Shown: positions 1-8,934, counted from the stretch's first letter. The stretch: DNA of 64,000 nucleotides from Streptomyces purpureus (GCF_014648195.1 NZ_BMQQ01000002.1:62001-126000), one strand, 5' to 3'. Notes: generated from the letters alone by a model not told the origin. Numbers and translations: made by a program.

Positions 1-587
1 CCAACACCGGCTGGGACGCGGCCCGGTTCGAGATCTGCGCCCATCGCTGGCTGCGGGTCGCGGAGCCCGGCTACGGCGTGGCGCTGCTCAACGACTCGAC
101 GTACGGCCATGACGTGAGCCGCGCTCCGCACGCCGACGGGCTCGGTACGACCGTACGGCTCACCCTGCTGCGGGCGCCGCACAGCCCGGACCCCGAGACG
201 GATCTTGGCCGGCACCGCTTCACCTACGCGCTGCTGCCGGGGTGTTCGGTGACCGATGCCGTACGGGAGGGGCTGGCGCTCAATCTGCCGCTGCGCGTGG
301 CGCCCGGGGTGCCGGCGCGTGGGCCGCTGGTCGAGGCCGGTCATCCGGCGGTGACGGTGGAGTCGGTGAAGCTCGCCGACGACCGGGGCGGTGATGTGGT
401 CGTGCGGCTCTACGAGTCGGCCGGGTCGCGCGTCACGACCACGCTGCGTACCGCCTTCCCGCTGCGCAAGGCGCGGGTCACGGATCTGCTGGAGCGGCCG
501 CTGCACCCCGCCGAGCGGGACGGCGAGGGGGTGGTGGTGCAGCTGCGGCCGTTCCAGATCCTCACGCTGCGGCTGACCCCCGCCTGA
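1..587 (+). CDS. alpha-mannosidase, C-terminal part (5' end outside window)
   Basis: The frame is open from the window edge (first full codon at 3) to the TGA at 585-587, so only the last 194 or so residues are seen. The segment starting NTGWDAARFEICAHRW and running through LLNDSTYG, ADGLGTTVRLTLLRAP and GRHRFTYALLPG is typical of the C-terminal beta domain of GH38 alpha-mannosidases, which trim terminal alpha-mannose. The catalytic N-terminal domain lies upstream of the window. It converges with the pyruvate dehydrogenase gene across a 26-base gap. Family assignment is fairly firm; substrate cannot be judged. Confidence 0.85.
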   Translation, partial: NTGWDAARFEICAHRWLRVAEPGYGVALLNDSTYGHDVSRAPHADGLGTTVRLTLLRAPHSPDPETDLGRHRFTYALLPGCSVTDAVREGLALNLPLRVAPGVPARGPLVEAGHPAVTVESVKLADDRGGDVVVRLYESAGSRVTTTLRTAFPLRKARVTDLLERPLHPAERDGEGVVVQLRPFQILTLRLTPA

Positions 588-613
588 CGGGCCGGCCCCG
601 GGGCTGCGGGGGC

Positions 614-2356
614 TCAGGGACGGGGGACGTTGCGCAGGTTGGAGCGGGCCATCTGGAGCATCCGGCCCACTCCCCCGTCCAGGACGATCTTGCTGGCGGA
701 GAGCGCGAAGCCGGTGACCATCTCCGCCTTGATCTTGGGCGGGATGGACAGGGCGTTCGGGTCGGTGACCACGTCGACGAGCGCGGGGCCCTTGTGCTTG
801 AAGGCGTCCTTGAGGGCGCCGGCGAGCTGCTTGGGCTTCTCGACCCGGACGCCGTAGGCGCCGGCCGCGCGGGCGAGGGCGGCGAAGTCGGGGTTGTGGT
901 TGGCCGTTCCGTACGAGGGCATGCCGGCGACCAGCATCTCCAGCTCCACCATGCCCAGCGAGGAGTTGTTGAACAGCACGATCTTCACCGGCAGGTCGTA
1001 CTGCACGAGGGTGAGGAAGTCGCCCATCAGCATGGCGAATCCGCCGTCGCCGGAGAGGGAGACGACCTGCCGGTCGCGGTCGGTGAACTGGGCGCCGATC
1101 GCCTGCGGCAGGGCGTTGGCCATGGAGCCATGGCTGAATGATCCGATGATCCGGCGCCGCCCGTTGGGCGTGAGGTAGCGGGCGGCCCACACATTGCACA
1201 TGCCGGTGTCGACGGTGAACACGGCGTCGTCGTCGGCGAGTTCGTCGAGGACCGAGGCGACGTACTCGGGGTGGATGGGGCGGTGCTTCTCGACCTTGCG
1301 GGTGTACGCCTTGACGACGCCTTCGAGCGCGTCGGCGTGCTTCTTCAGCATCTTGTCGAGGAACCGCCGGTCGGCCTTGGCCCGCACCCGGGGAATCACA
1401 CACCGCAGCGTCTCGCGCACATCGCCCCAGACGGCCAGGTCCAGGGTGGAGCGCCGGCCGAGGTGTTCGGGGCGTACGTCCACCTGGGCGATCTTGACGT
1501 CGTCGGGGAGGAAGGCGTTGTACGGGAAGTCGGTGCCGAGCAGGATGAGCAGATCGCACTCGTGGGTGGCCTCGTAGGCGGCGCCGTAGCCGAGCAGTCC
1601 GCTCATGCCGACGTCGTAGGGGTTGTCGTACTGGATGAACTCCTTGCCGCGCAGGGCGTGGCCGACGGGCGCCTTGAGGCGCTCGGCGAACTGCATGACC
1701 TCGGCGTGGGCGCCCGCCGTGCCGCTGCCGCAGAACAGTGTCACCTTGTTCGCGTCGTCGATGAGCCGGACCAGTGCGTCGATCTCGGCGTCGCCGGGGC
1801 GGACGGTGGGTCGGGAGGTCACCAGGGCGTGTTCGATGCTCTTCTCGGGGGCGGCCTGGGAGGCGAGGTCCCCGGGCATGGTCACCACGCTGACCCCGCC
1901 GCGGCCGACCGCGTGCTGCACGGCGGTCTGCAGCAGCCGTGGCATCTGCTGCGGGTTGGAGATCATCTCGCAGTAGTGGCTGCACTCGCGGAAGAGATGG
2001 TCGGGGTGGGTCTCCTGGAAGTAGCTGAGCCCGATCTCGCTCGATGGGATGTGCGAGGCGAGGGCGAGCACGGGGGCCATCGAGCGGTGTGCGTCGTACA
2101 GGCCGTTGATGAGGTGGAGGTTGCCCGGGCCGCAGGATCCGGCGCAGGCCGCCAGCTTGCCGGTGATCTGTGCCTCGGCGCCGGCGGCGAAGGCGGCGGC
2201 CTCCTCGTGGCGGACGTGGATCCAGTCGATTCCGGCCGTGCGCCGGATGGCGTCGACGACGGGGTTCAGGCTGTCGCCGACGACTCCGTACAGCCTGCGC
2301 ACGCCGGCGCGGACCAGGATGTCGACGAATTGTTCTGCGACGTTCTGTCGGGCCAT
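614..2356 (-). CDS. poxB: pyruvate dehydrogenase (quinone)/PoxB-type thiamine diphosphate enzyme
   Basis: The 580-residue protein has the three-domain layout of pyruvate oxidase-type ThDP enzymes. The N-terminal PYR domain has the cofactor-activating Glu in RHEEAAAFAAGAEA, a central domain follows, and the C-terminal PP domain carries GDGGFAMLMGDF with NNSS about 28 residues later (ThDP/Mg motif). PoxB-type enzymes oxidatively decarboxylate pyruvate to acetate and CO2 and pass electrons to quinone at the membrane. The gene lies 27 bases downstream of the phosphatase gene on the same strand, so co-transcription is likely. No good Shine-Dalgarno precedes the ATG. A related acetolactate-type or unspecified ThDP enzyme is the alternative. 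Confidence 0.88.
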   Translation of the reverse strand: MARQNVAEQFVDILVRAGVRRLYGVVGDSLNPVVDAIRRTAGIDWIHVRHEEAAAFAAGAEAQITGKLAACAGSCGPGNLHLINGLYDAHRSMAPVLALASHIPSSEIGLSYFQETHPDHLFRECSHYCEMISNPQQMPRLLQTAVQHAVGRGGVSVVTMPGDLASQAAPEKSIEHALVTSRPTVRPGDAEIDALVRLIDDANKVTLFCGSGTAGAHAEVMQFAERLKAPVGHALRGKEFIQYDNPYDVGMSGLLGYGAAYEATHECDLLILLGTDFPYNAFLPDDVKIAQVDVRPEHLGRRSTLDLAVWGDVRETLRCVIPRVRAKADRRFLDKMLKKHADALEGVVKAYTRKVEKHRPIHPEYVASVLDELADDDAVFTVDTGMCNVWAARYLTPNGRRRIIGSFSHGSMANALPQAIGAQFTDRDRQVVSLSGDGGFAMLMGDFLTLVQYDLPVKIVLFNNSSLGMVELEMLVAGMPSYGTANHNPDFAALARAAGAYGVRVEKPKQLAGALKDAFKHKGPALVDVVTDPNALSIPPKIKAEMVTGFALSASKIVLDGGVGRMLQMARSNLRNVPRP

Positions 2357-2383
2357 GGGTCCATCAACCCATGACCGGTGGCA

Positions 2384-3727
2384 TTACGCCTCCCAGACCG
2401 CCACGGCCGTACGGTCGTCGGCGTACCCCTTCACCCGGGTCTGGGTGTCGGCGAGGAAGGCCGCGAGGCCGGGCGGTCCGGCCGTTCCCCAGCGTGCGGC
2501 GAGCGCGTCGGCGAGCGCGCGCTCGCTCCGGACCGGTTCGGCGAAGCCCTGTGCGGCGAGGAGCAGCGTGTCCCCCGGCCGGGCGACCGAGGCGCGGAAG
2601 CGAAACGGTTCGGCCGGTGGGGGCAGCGGTCCCTCCACGGCCGGGGGCGCGGCCTGGGTGACGCCGAGGGCCACGGTCAGCGGGCTTGCGTCGGGACCCT
2701 GTTCGCCGACGCGGGGGTCCTGGGGCGGCGAGCCGAAGCCGACGACCGCCTCGCCGGTGACGGCGCCAGGGTCGGGCAGCGCGGGTTCGAGGTCCTGCCA
2801 GGCTCCGTCGCGCAGCCGGAAGAGCCCGCCCGGACCGACACCGAAGAAGACCCGGGTGCGGCAGTCGGGGTCTGCGGAGAGCAGCAGGCAGCGCAGGTGC
2901 GCGGTGTACTCCTGCGGGTCGGCGCCGAGTTCGGTGGCGCGGGCGCGGAGTCTGCCGTACGTGCGGTCGGTGAGCCGGTGCAGCCCGGACTTGAGGTCGC
3001 CGCGGCGGCCGGCCCGGATGTCCTCGGCGAGCCGGGTGTGGCTGCGGCCGACGGCTTCGCCGATCCAGCGGCAGGCGTCGGCGGCGGCCATATGAGGGGC
3101 CGCGGCGGCGCGGGCGCCGGTGGCGACGGCGACGAGGACGAGGGCTCCGCGGCCTTCGCCGAAGCGGGCGGTGATGAGCGCGTCGCGGCGGGGCTCGCCG
3201 CGGTAGCGCGCGGAGTCGCCGCGCACGGAGGCGGCGCGCAGGGTGTACGTGCCGTACCGGGCGCCGTCGAGGACGGTGTCGGCGACGAGTTCGGCCAGCT
3301 CGTCGGGGTGTGCGGCGGGCAGGGCGGTGGGCTCGGGGTCGTAGGTGGGTGGTCCGTCGCCGACGTAGCCGGTTCGGGGGTCGGCCTGGGGCGCGGTGGT
3401 GGGTGGCGGCGGTGTGCTGGGGGCGGGCGGGAAGGTCCGCGGCCCTTCGGCGGGGGCGGCGGGGGACGGTGGCTCCCAGGGGGCCCGCTGCCTCGGCGGG
3501 CGGGGTGGGGCCGGTGGGGCGGTGGGTGGGGGTGGGGGTGGAGCTGTGGGCGGTGGCGGTGCGGCCGTGGGCCGTTCGGGTGACGGTTCGTCATCGTCGC
3601 GCCCTGCCGTGGGGCGCGTGTCGTCCGGTGTCCCGGCGCCTGCGGCCGTGTCAGGCGCGGTCTCGTCGTAGAGCTTGTCCCACCAGTCGTCCGGGCCGGC
3701 GGTCCGCCTATCCCCCTGCTGAGTCAT
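2384..3727 (-). CDS. PP2C-like serine/threonine phosphatase domain protein
   Basis: Starting at the ATG at 3727 (MTQQGDRRTAG) gives 447 residues; an earlier in-frame ATG at 3808 would run through the terminator-like hairpin region and is less likely. Residues 1-150 are a low-complexity Pro/Thr-rich acidic linker. The rest resembles actinobacterial PP2C-like domains, with RYGTYTLRAASVRGDSARYRGEPRRDALITARFGEG near the start of the fold and ending PVRSERALADALAARWG and DDRTAVAVWEA. Classic PP2C metal motifs are degenerate, so catalysis is uncertain. It is upstream of poxB, 27 bases away, which hints at a signalling link but does not prove it. Confidence 0.7.
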   Translation of the reverse strand: MTQQGDRRTAGPDDWWDKLYDETAPDTAAGAGTPDDTRPTAGRDDDEPSPERPTAAPPPPTAPPPPPPTAPPAPPRPPRQRAPWEPPSPAAPAEGPRTFPPAPSTPPPPTTAPQADPRTGYVGDGPPTYDPEPTALPAAHPDELAELVADTVLDGARYGTYTLRAASVRGDSARYRGEPRRDALITARFGEGRGALVLVAVATGARAAAAPHMAAADACRWIGEAVGRSHTRLAEDIRAGRRGDLKSGLHRLTDRTYGRLRARATELGADPQEYTAHLRCLLLSADPDCRTRVFFGVGPGGLFRLRDGAWQDLEPALPDPGAVTGEAVVGFGSPPQDPRVGEQGPDASPLTVALGVTQAAPPAVEGPLPPPAEPFRFRASVARPGDTLLLAAQGFAEPVRSERALADALAARWGTAGPPGLAAFLADTQTRVKGYADDRTAVAVWEA

Positions 3728-3789
3728 GCCCTTATTGTCCACCGCGGGGGGCGTACGAAAACGGCGCATCCAGAAAAAGCGGAAAAGGA

Positions 3790-3835
3790 GTCCGCCGGGC
3801 GACCCCACCCCCCACGGGAAGGACGCCCGGCGGAC
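3790..3835 (-). terminator. perfect 12-bp hairpin, probable terminator of the 47-residue ORF
   Basis: GTCCGCCGGGCG at 3790-3801 is an exact inverted repeat of CGCCCGGCGGAC at 3824-3835, with a 22-base loop. On the minus strand it lies 8 bases beyond the stop of the small gene at 3844-3987 and upstream of the phosphatase start at 3727. It has no long U tract, as is common in Streptomyces. Confidence 0.6.
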
Positions 3836-3843
3836 CGGCGTGA

Positions 3844-3987
3844 TCAGCGCACGTCGTCAGCGCGGACCACGGTCTGGGTGGGGGTCGCTGCCGGAGTCGG
3901 TAGGAGTACGCGGGCTTCGCCGGGGTGAGCGCTGCGGGGCTGTGGCCCACGCGGCCCGTCGTCGTTGGTGCTGCGGTGGCACCACAT
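3844..3987 (-). CDS. small hypothetical protein, 47 residues
   Basis: This minus-strand ORF fills most of the 391-base interval between the phosphatase gene and the TrmB/LuxR gene. It begins MWCHRSTNDDGPRGPQPRSA and ends with a Pro/Thr-rich stretch and VVRADDVR. Its stop is followed at once by a perfect 12-bp hairpin, as expected of a real transcription unit. No strong Shine-Dalgarno is seen before the ATG. Composition is hydrophilic, with no membrane segment and a single Cys. I do not recognise a function. It could be a chance ORF in GC-rich DNA; the terminator is the main argument for a gene. Confidence 0.45.
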   Translation of the reverse strand: MWCHRSTNDDGPRGPQPRSAHPGEARVLLPTPAATPTQTVVRADDVR

Positions 3988-4118
3988 TGGCAGAGGAACG
4001 GGTGGTGCGGGGATGATGGGCGAGGCGGGAATGCGCCGTGGCTGATTCCCGCCACGGCGACAGCGGAACGAGTGGGTCCGGCGGGCGGGGCGCCGGGTCG
4101 GGCAAGGGGTGGGCAGCG

Positions 4119-5120
4119 ATGCTGGGAGCGATCGGTCTCGACGAACGGCAGGAGTCGGCCTATCGCGCGCTTGTCGCGCTGGGCGCGGCTGAGGTGGCCG
4201 ATCTGGCCCACCGGCTGGCGCTGCCGGAGGGCGAGACCGAACGGGCGCTGCGCCGGCTGGAGGCGCAGGGGCTCGCCGCGCAGTCCTCGTCCCGTACGGG
4301 ACGGTGGGTGGCGGCGCCGCCCGCGGTGGCGCTGGGCGCGCTGCTGACCCAGCAGCGCCATGAGCTGGAGCAGGCGGAGCTTGCGGCGGTGCTGCTGGCG
4401 GAGGAGTACCGGGCCGAGGCCGCCGAGCCGGCCGTGCACGACCTGGTGGAGGTGGTCACCGGCGCGAGCGCCGTCGCCCACCGCTTCCTCCAGCTCCAGC
4501 TCGGCGCGGCCGAGGAGGTGTGCGCGCTGGTCACCGGACGTCCGGTCGCGGTCACCGGCATCGACAACGACGCGGAGGAGCGGGCCTCCGAGCGGGGTGT
4601 GGCGTACCGGGTCGTGCTCGAAAGGGAGGTGCTGACGCTGCCCACGGGGCTCGTCGAGCTGTCGGCGGCGCTCGGCCGCGACGAGCAGGTGCGCGTGGTG
4701 GAGAAGGTGCCGACGAAGCTGGTGGTGGTCGACCGGTCGCTGGCGATGGTGCCGCTGACCGGTCGCGGCGCGGAGCCCGCGGCTCTCGTCGTGCACGCGA
4801 GCGGGCTGCTGGAGTCGTTGATGGGCCTGTTCGAGGCGGTGTGGAAGGACGCGCTGCCGCTGCGGCTGGGGGCGGGCGGGCAGGTCATGGAGGACCGGCT
4901 GCCGGGGCCGGACGCCACCGACCTGGAGATTCTCTCCCTGCTGCTTGCGGGGATGACCGACGCGAGCGTCGCCAAGCAGCTGGAGCTGGGGCTGCGGACC
5001 GTACAGCGGCGGGTGAAGGGGCTGATGGAGCTGACGGGGGTGACGACCCGGCTCCAGCTGGGCTGGCACGCGTACGAGAAGGGCTGGGTGTCCCGGGACC
5101 CGAGGGCCGCCCGGGCCTGA
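4119..5120 (+). CDS. TrmB/LuxR-type transcriptional regulator
   Basis: The protein (333 residues from ATG 4119; an in-frame GTG at 4038 would add 27 low-complexity residues) starts MLGAIGLDERQESAYRALVALG, a TrmB-like winged helix (about 1-75) of the type seen in many Streptomyces regulators. A middle region of about 180 residues resembles the phospholipase D-like/effector part. The C-terminus (about 265-325) is a LuxR-type helix-turn-helix: LSLLLAGMTDASVAKQLELGLRTVQRRVKGLM. The dual DNA-binding architecture is common in the genus. Target genes are unknown; nothing nearby is an obvious regulon member. Confidence 0.82.
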   Translation: MLGAIGLDERQESAYRALVALGAAEVADLAHRLALPEGETERALRRLEAQGLAAQSSSRTGRWVAAPPAVALGALLTQQRHELEQAELAAVLLAEEYRAEAAEPAVHDLVEVVTGASAVAHRFLQLQLGAAEEVCALVTGRPVAVTGIDNDAEERASERGVAYRVVLEREVLTLPTGLVELSAALGRDEQVRVVEKVPTKLVVVDRSLAMVPLTGRGAEPAALVVHASGLLESLMGLFEAVWKDALPLRLGAGGQVMEDRLPGPDATDLEILSLLLAGMTDASVAKQLELGLRTVQRRVKGLMELTGVTTRLQLGWHAYEKGWVSRDPRAARA

Positions 5121-5180
5121 CGAGGTCCGTCGGCCGGGGACCGGGAAGCGTGCCCGTGGCCGGTCCGGCACGCTTGACAG

Positions 5181-5687
5181 ATGGGTGTGTGGCAGCTCCT
5201 TCTGATCGGGGTGGTGATGCTGCTCGGCCTGGCCGGGGTGCTGGTTCCCGTCGTGCCGGGGCCGTGGTTCGTCTGGGCCGCGATGCTCTGGTGGGCGCTG
5301 CACATGCAGACCGGCCTCGCCTGGGGACTCCTGGTCGGTGCGACGGCGCTGCTGCTGGTCACCCAGGCGATCGTGTGGCACCTGCCGCCGCGCCGGATCC
5401 GGGGGGTCGGGGTCACCCGCCGGATGGCGGCGTTCGCCGGTTTGGGGGCGCTGTTCGGTTTCTTTCTGCTGCCGGTCGTCGGCGGTGTCCTCGGCTACCT
5501 CGGCGGCATCTACACCTGCGAGCGGATCCGTCTCGGCGGCCACGGCCAGGCGGTGGCCTCGACCCGCACGGTGATGCGGGCCGTGGGGACGAGCGTGCTG
5601 GTGGAGCTGATGGCCTGCCTGCTGATCGTGGGGGCGTGGATGGGTGCCGCGATCTGGGGCGGCCCGCCCGCCCCGGCACCCGCCTAG
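5181..5687 (+). CDS. DUF456 family membrane protein
   Basis: The 168-residue protein has the DUF456 pattern: a first helix GVWQLLLIGVVMLLGLAGVL followed by VPVVPGPWFVWAAMLWWA, a central hydrophobic pair, then GFFLLPVVGGVLGYLGGIYTCE and a last helix LVELMACLLIVGAWMG. Four to five membrane segments are visible. The family function is not known to me. It starts 60 bases after the regulator in the same direction, and a GNAT gene converges 39 bases after its stop. Confidence 0.85.
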   Translation: MGVWQLLLIGVVMLLGLAGVLVPVVPGPWFVWAAMLWWALHMQTGLAWGLLVGATALLLVTQAIVWHLPPRRIRGVGVTRRMAAFAGLGALFGFFLLPVVGGVLGYLGGIYTCERIRLGGHGQAVASTRTVMRAVGTSVLVELMACLLIVGAWMGAAIWGGPPAPAPA

Positions 5688-5726
5688 CGACGGCGGGGGC
5701 TGGGCGGGCGGGCCCAGGAGTCGGAA

Positions 5727-6173
5727 CTAGCGCGGGCCGGGCAGCTCGATCTGGTAGCGGATGAAGCCGCGGTTGTCGGCGACCTGGTCGTACAGCCGCC
5801 GGGCGGTGGCGTTGGTCTCGTGCGTCATCCAGTACAGCCGGCAGCAGCCCTGCTCCTCGGCCCACACCCGGACGGCTTCGATCAGGGCGCGGGCCACGCC
5901 CTTGCCGCGCGCCTCGGGGGCGGTGAAGAGGTCCTGCAGATAGCAGAGGTCCGGGCCCGAGGTGCTGGGGTGGATGAAGAAGTGGGTGATGCCGACGAGC
6001 CGGCCGTCGAGGCGGGCGCCGAGCGCGTGCAGCCGGGTGTCCTCCTGGAAGGCGGCCCAGGAACGCTCGTACATCGCGTCGGGTTCGGTGCGCCCGTAGA
6101 AGTCGATGTAGCCGCGGAAGAGCTGCTCCCAGGTGTCCCGGTCGGACGGTGCGAGCCTGTCGATGGTGATCAT
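5727..6173 (-). CDS. GNAT family N-acetyltransferase
   Basis: The 148-residue protein (MITIDRLAPSDRDTWEQLF) has the acetyl-CoA-binding GNAT core: DLFTAPEARGKGVARALIEAVRVWAEE (motif A, R/Q-x-x-G-x-G/A version ARGKGVA) followed by WMTHETNATARRLYDQVADNRGFIRYQ. The acceptor substrate is unknown. I took the ATG at 6171-6173, which matches usual family length; an upstream GTG at 6191 in frame adds six residues. Confidence 0.88.
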   Translation of the reverse strand: MITIDRLAPSDRDTWEQLFRGYIDFYGRTEPDAMYERSWAAFQEDTRLHALGARLDGRLVGITHFFIHPSTSGPDLCYLQDLFTAPEARGKGVARALIEAVRVWAEEQGCCRLYWMTHETNATARRLYDQVADNRGFIRYQIELPGPR

Positions 6174-6209
6174 GGGTCCACGGTAGGACACGCACGGAAC
6201 GCCATTCGC

Positions 6210-7583
6210 TCAGGCGTACGACTCGATGCTCGGATCCGGCGAGGCCGCGGTCCGGTCCAGATACCGCCCGGCGTACGAGCGCCAGGGCCGCCAGGCCTCG
6301 CGGTCGGCGCGCGGGTGGACCGCCACGTCCGGGTCGCCGAGCGCCCGCATCCGCACCAGCGCCGCGGTCTCGGCCGTGACGTGCGGGACGGCGAGCAGGG
6401 CGTGTTCCGCCTCGTCGCGCTCGGCGCCGGGATCGAGCCGTACGGCCCGGTCGGCGAGGGCGGTCGCGAGGGAGCCCACGACCGGATGGCCGGTGAGCGC
6501 GGCGGGCTCGGGGAAGAGGCGGGTGAGGCCGCCGCAGGGGCGTTCCAGCGGTGTGCCGTACGCCTCGGCCAGCCGTGCCGCCTCCTGCTGTCCGGCGACG
6601 GCCCGCACGGCGAACTCCTCGGGTTCGGCCGCGCCGGGCGAGCGCAGGCCCGGGCGGGCGGCGACGAGCGGGCCGAGGAGCGGGTCGGGGCCGAGCCGTT
6701 CGGCCACCGCGTACGGGTCGGCGTCCAGGTCGAACAGCCGGCGCAGCCGCTGGACGGCGGTGGTGAGGTCGCGCAGATCGGTGAGGTGGATCCGGGCCTG
6801 GAGCCAGCGGCCCGGCGACTCCTCGTCGACGGCGGCGATCGCGGAGCCGTACGGCAGGCGGAGGGTGCGCCGGTAGGTACGGGCGCCGGGGGCGCCGGTG
6901 ACCTCCTCGACCTGGGGCAGGGCCTCGGCGGCGAGCAGGTCGAAGACCTCCCGGGCGGCGTACGGACCGCGGTGGGCCAGCCGCAGCGGGACGCCGGCGC
7001 TCACGGCGGTACGGGGTCCCGCGCCGGTGCCGGATTCGGCGCGCAGGGCGCTCGGGGTGCGGGCGTAGATGCCGCGGATGGTGTCGTTGAACTGCCGGAC
7101 ACTGGCGAACCCGGACGCGAACGCGATCTCGGTGATCGGCAGGCTGGTGGTCTGGAGCAGCAGCCGCGCGGTGTGGGCGCGCTGGGCGCGGGCGAGCGCG
7201 ACGGGCCCGGCGCCGAGCTCGCTGGTGAGCTGCCGCTGGACCTGGCGGGCGCTGTACCCGAGGCGTCCGGCGAGGCCGGGGACGCCTTCGCGGTCCACGA
7301 CTCCGTCGCCGATCAGACGCATGGCGCGGCCGACGACGTCGGCGCGGACGTTCCACTCCGCGGAGCCGGGCACGGCGTCCGGCCTGCAGCGGCGGCAGGC
7401 GCGGAAGCCGTGTCCCTGGGCGGCGGCCGCAGACGGGAAGAACGTGACGTTCTTGCGCTTGGGCGTGACGGCGGGGCAGCTGGGACGGCAGTAGATGCCG
7501 GTGGTGCGGACGGCGAAGAAGAACTCGCCGTCGAACCGCGCGTCCCGGCTGCTGACCGCCTCGTACCTGGTCTCTTCGTCCAT
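6210..7583 (-). CDS. Ada/AraC-AlkA fusion: DNA-3-methyladenine glycosylase with methyl-sensing domain
   Basis: Domains in order: an Ada-type zinc/methyl-acceptor domain with the Cys-rich GIYCRPSCPAVTP and ACRRCRPDA, an AraC-type HTH (LAGRLGYSARQVQRQL and ITEIAFASGFASVRQFNDTIRG), an AlkA N-terminal domain (PLRLAHRGPYAAREVFD) and an HhH-GPD glycosylase region ending ETAALVRMRALGDPDVA followed by WRPWRSYAGRYL. Proteins of this make-up sense alkyl phosphotriesters, activate repair genes and excise alkylated purines. The ATG at 7581-7583 is taken; a GTG directly before it is possible. No Shine-Dalgarno is visible. Confidence 0.9.
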   Translation of the reverse strand: MDEETRYEAVSSRDARFDGEFFFAVRTTGIYCRPSCPAVTPKRKNVTFFPSAAAAQGHGFRACRRCRPDAVPGSAEWNVRADVVGRAMRLIGDGVVDREGVPGLAGRLGYSARQVQRQLTSELGAGPVALARAQRAHTARLLLQTTSLPITEIAFASGFASVRQFNDTIRGIYARTPSALRAESGTGAGPRTAVSAGVPLRLAHRGPYAAREVFDLLAAEALPQVEEVTGAPGARTYRRTLRLPYGSAIAAVDEESPGRWLQARIHLTDLRDLTTAVQRLRRLFDLDADPYAVAERLGPDPLLGPLVAARPGLRSPGAAEPEEFAVRAVAGQQEAARLAEAYGTPLERPCGGLTRLFPEPAALTGHPVVGSLATALADRAVRLDPGAERDEAEHALLAVPHVTAETAALVRMRALGDPDVAVHPRADREAWRPWRSYAGRYLDRTAASPDPSIESYA

Positions 7584-7665
7584 CACGAGACCCAGTGTGC
7601 GTCACCCCCGGCACCCTTTCCGGCGGTTTTCGGACGTGGCACTCCGCGTCCCGCCGGGGCCTCGG

Positions 7666-8802
7666 CTACCGGTCCCGGCCCTTGACCTGGGCCGCCCGGC
7701 GTCCCTCGGCCGCCTTCCGCTTCCAGTCCTTGAGGAGCTCCGTACGCAGCCGCGCGTCGGTCTTGGCGACGATCCGCCGGTTCTCCCGCAGCAGTTTGCG
7801 GTAGCTGTCGAGACGCCGCTCGGGCAGCGTGCCGTCCGCCAGCGCGGCGAGCACCGCGCAGCCGGGCTCGGACTCGTGAGCGCAGTCGTGGAAACGGCAG
7901 CCCTCGGCCAGCTCCTCGATCTCCGAGAAGACCTGCTCGACCCCGCTGCCGGCGTCGTACAGGCCGACGCCGCGCAGGCCGGGCGTGTCGATCAGGACGC
8001 CGCCGCCGGGAAGGAGGAGGAGATTACGGATGGTGGTGGTGTGCCGGCCTTTGCCGTCGACGTCGCGGGTGGCCTGGACGGCCATGACGTCCTCGCCGAG
8101 GAGTGCGTTGGCGAGGGTGGACTTGCCCGCGCCGGATGCGCCGAGGAGCACGCTCGTGCCGTCGCCGACGATCGCGGCGAGCGCCTCCACGCCCTCACCG
8201 GTGTTGGAGCTGACGGCGAGGACCTGCACGCCGGGCGCGGCGGCCTCGACGTCCTGGACGAGATACGACAGCCCGATCGGGTCCGGCACCAGGTCGGCCT
8301 TGGTGAGGACGACGAGCGGCTGCGCGCCCGACTCCCAGGCCAGTGCGAGGAACCGCTCGATCCGGCCGAGGTCGAGCTCGACGGCGAGCGACACCGCGAT
8401 GATCGCGTGGTCGACGTTGGCGGCGAGGATCTGCCCCTCGGACCGCTGGGACGACGTGGAGCGTACGAAGGCGGTGCGGCGCGGCAAGTACTCCCGTACG
8501 TAACGGGGGTTGCCGCCGGCGTCGACCGCCGCCCAGTCACCGGTGCAGATGACCCGGAGCGGATCGTGCGGGGTGACGAAGGCGGTGTCGGCGCGGACGA
8601 GACCCTCGGCGGTGACGAGGTCGCACTGCCCGCGGTCGACCCGTACGACCCGGCCGGGGACGAGCCCCCGCTCGGCGTGGGGAGCGAACTCGGCCGCCCA
8701 GCCCTCGTCCCAGCCGTACGGGACGAGAGCGTGCGACGTCGGATCCGGAGGAGCAGCCTGAGGAGAAGACTGGAGAGAAGCCTGACGAGAGGAGAGAGAC
8801 AA
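7666..8802 (-). CDS. rsgA: ribosome small-subunit-dependent GTPase A
   Basis: This circularly permuted GTPase of 30S maturation has an OB-like N-terminal domain, then the G domain in permuted order: G4 (VLTKADLV), G1 (LLGASGAGKSTLANALLG), the G3 region (LIDTPGLRGVGLY) and a C-terminal zinc site in CRFHDCAHESEPGCAV. The TTG at 8800-8802 is preceded by AAGGG at good spacing and is preferred over the GTG at 8815-8817, which lacks one; this gives 378 residues. A 23-residue ORF and a GC-rich hairpin lie upstream and may form a leader. Confidence 0.93.
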   Translation of the reverse strand: MSLSSRQASLQSSPQAAPPDPTSHALVPYGWDEGWAAEFAPHAERGLVPGRVVRVDRGQCDLVTAEGLVRADTAFVTPHDPLRVICTGDWAAVDAGGNPRYVREYLPRRTAFVRSTSSQRSEGQILAANVDHAIIAVSLAVELDLGRIERFLALAWESGAQPLVVLTKADLVPDPIGLSYLVQDVEAAAPGVQVLAVSSNTGEGVEALAAIVGDGTSVLLGASGAGKSTLANALLGEDVMAVQATRDVDGKGRHTTTIRNLLLLPGGGVLIDTPGLRGVGLYDAGSGVEQVFSEIEELAEGCRFHDCAHESEPGCAVLAALADGTLPERRLDSYRKLLRENRRIVAKTDARLRTELLKDWKRKAAEGRRAAQVKGRDR

Positions 8803-8862
8803 GGGGTGACCCTTCACAAGGGTGGCCCCGGCGCGCGCACTCGGGCGCGCAGAGAAGGAAGA

Positions 8863-8934
8863 TCAGCCGGTGGCCACGGAGGTGGAGTTGATGAACTTCT
8901 GAATGAGGGCGGCGCCCATCGACACGACAGCCAT
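8863..8934 (-). CDS. 23-residue hydrophobic/amphipathic peptide upstream of rsgA
   Basis: An ATG at 8932-8934 opens a 23-codon ORF beginning MAVVSMGAALIQKFINST and ending TGA at 8863-8865. It is preceded by AGGAGGTG (8941-8948), one of the strongest ribosome-binding sites in the window, at a 6-base spacing. The peptide is amphipathic with a single Lys. A GC-rich hairpin (GCGCGC arms at about 8831-8850) separates it from rsgA, 61 bases on. It could be a regulatory leader peptide of rsgA or a free-standing membrane-active peptide; I do not recognise it. The strong RBS makes translation likely. Confidence 0.6.
   Translation of the reverse strand: MAVVSMGAALIQKFINSTSVATG

Noticed and set aside
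3732..5543. 603-residue minus-strand open frame across the TrmB/LuxR gene
   Set aside because: His/Arg/Pro-rich composition without any domain. It lies opposite a clear coding frame and is a GC-rich shadow.
8831..8850. GCGCGC hairpin before rsgA as a true terminator
   Set aside because: It is short, lacks a U tract and is followed closely by rsgA. I treat it as a possible leader element only.
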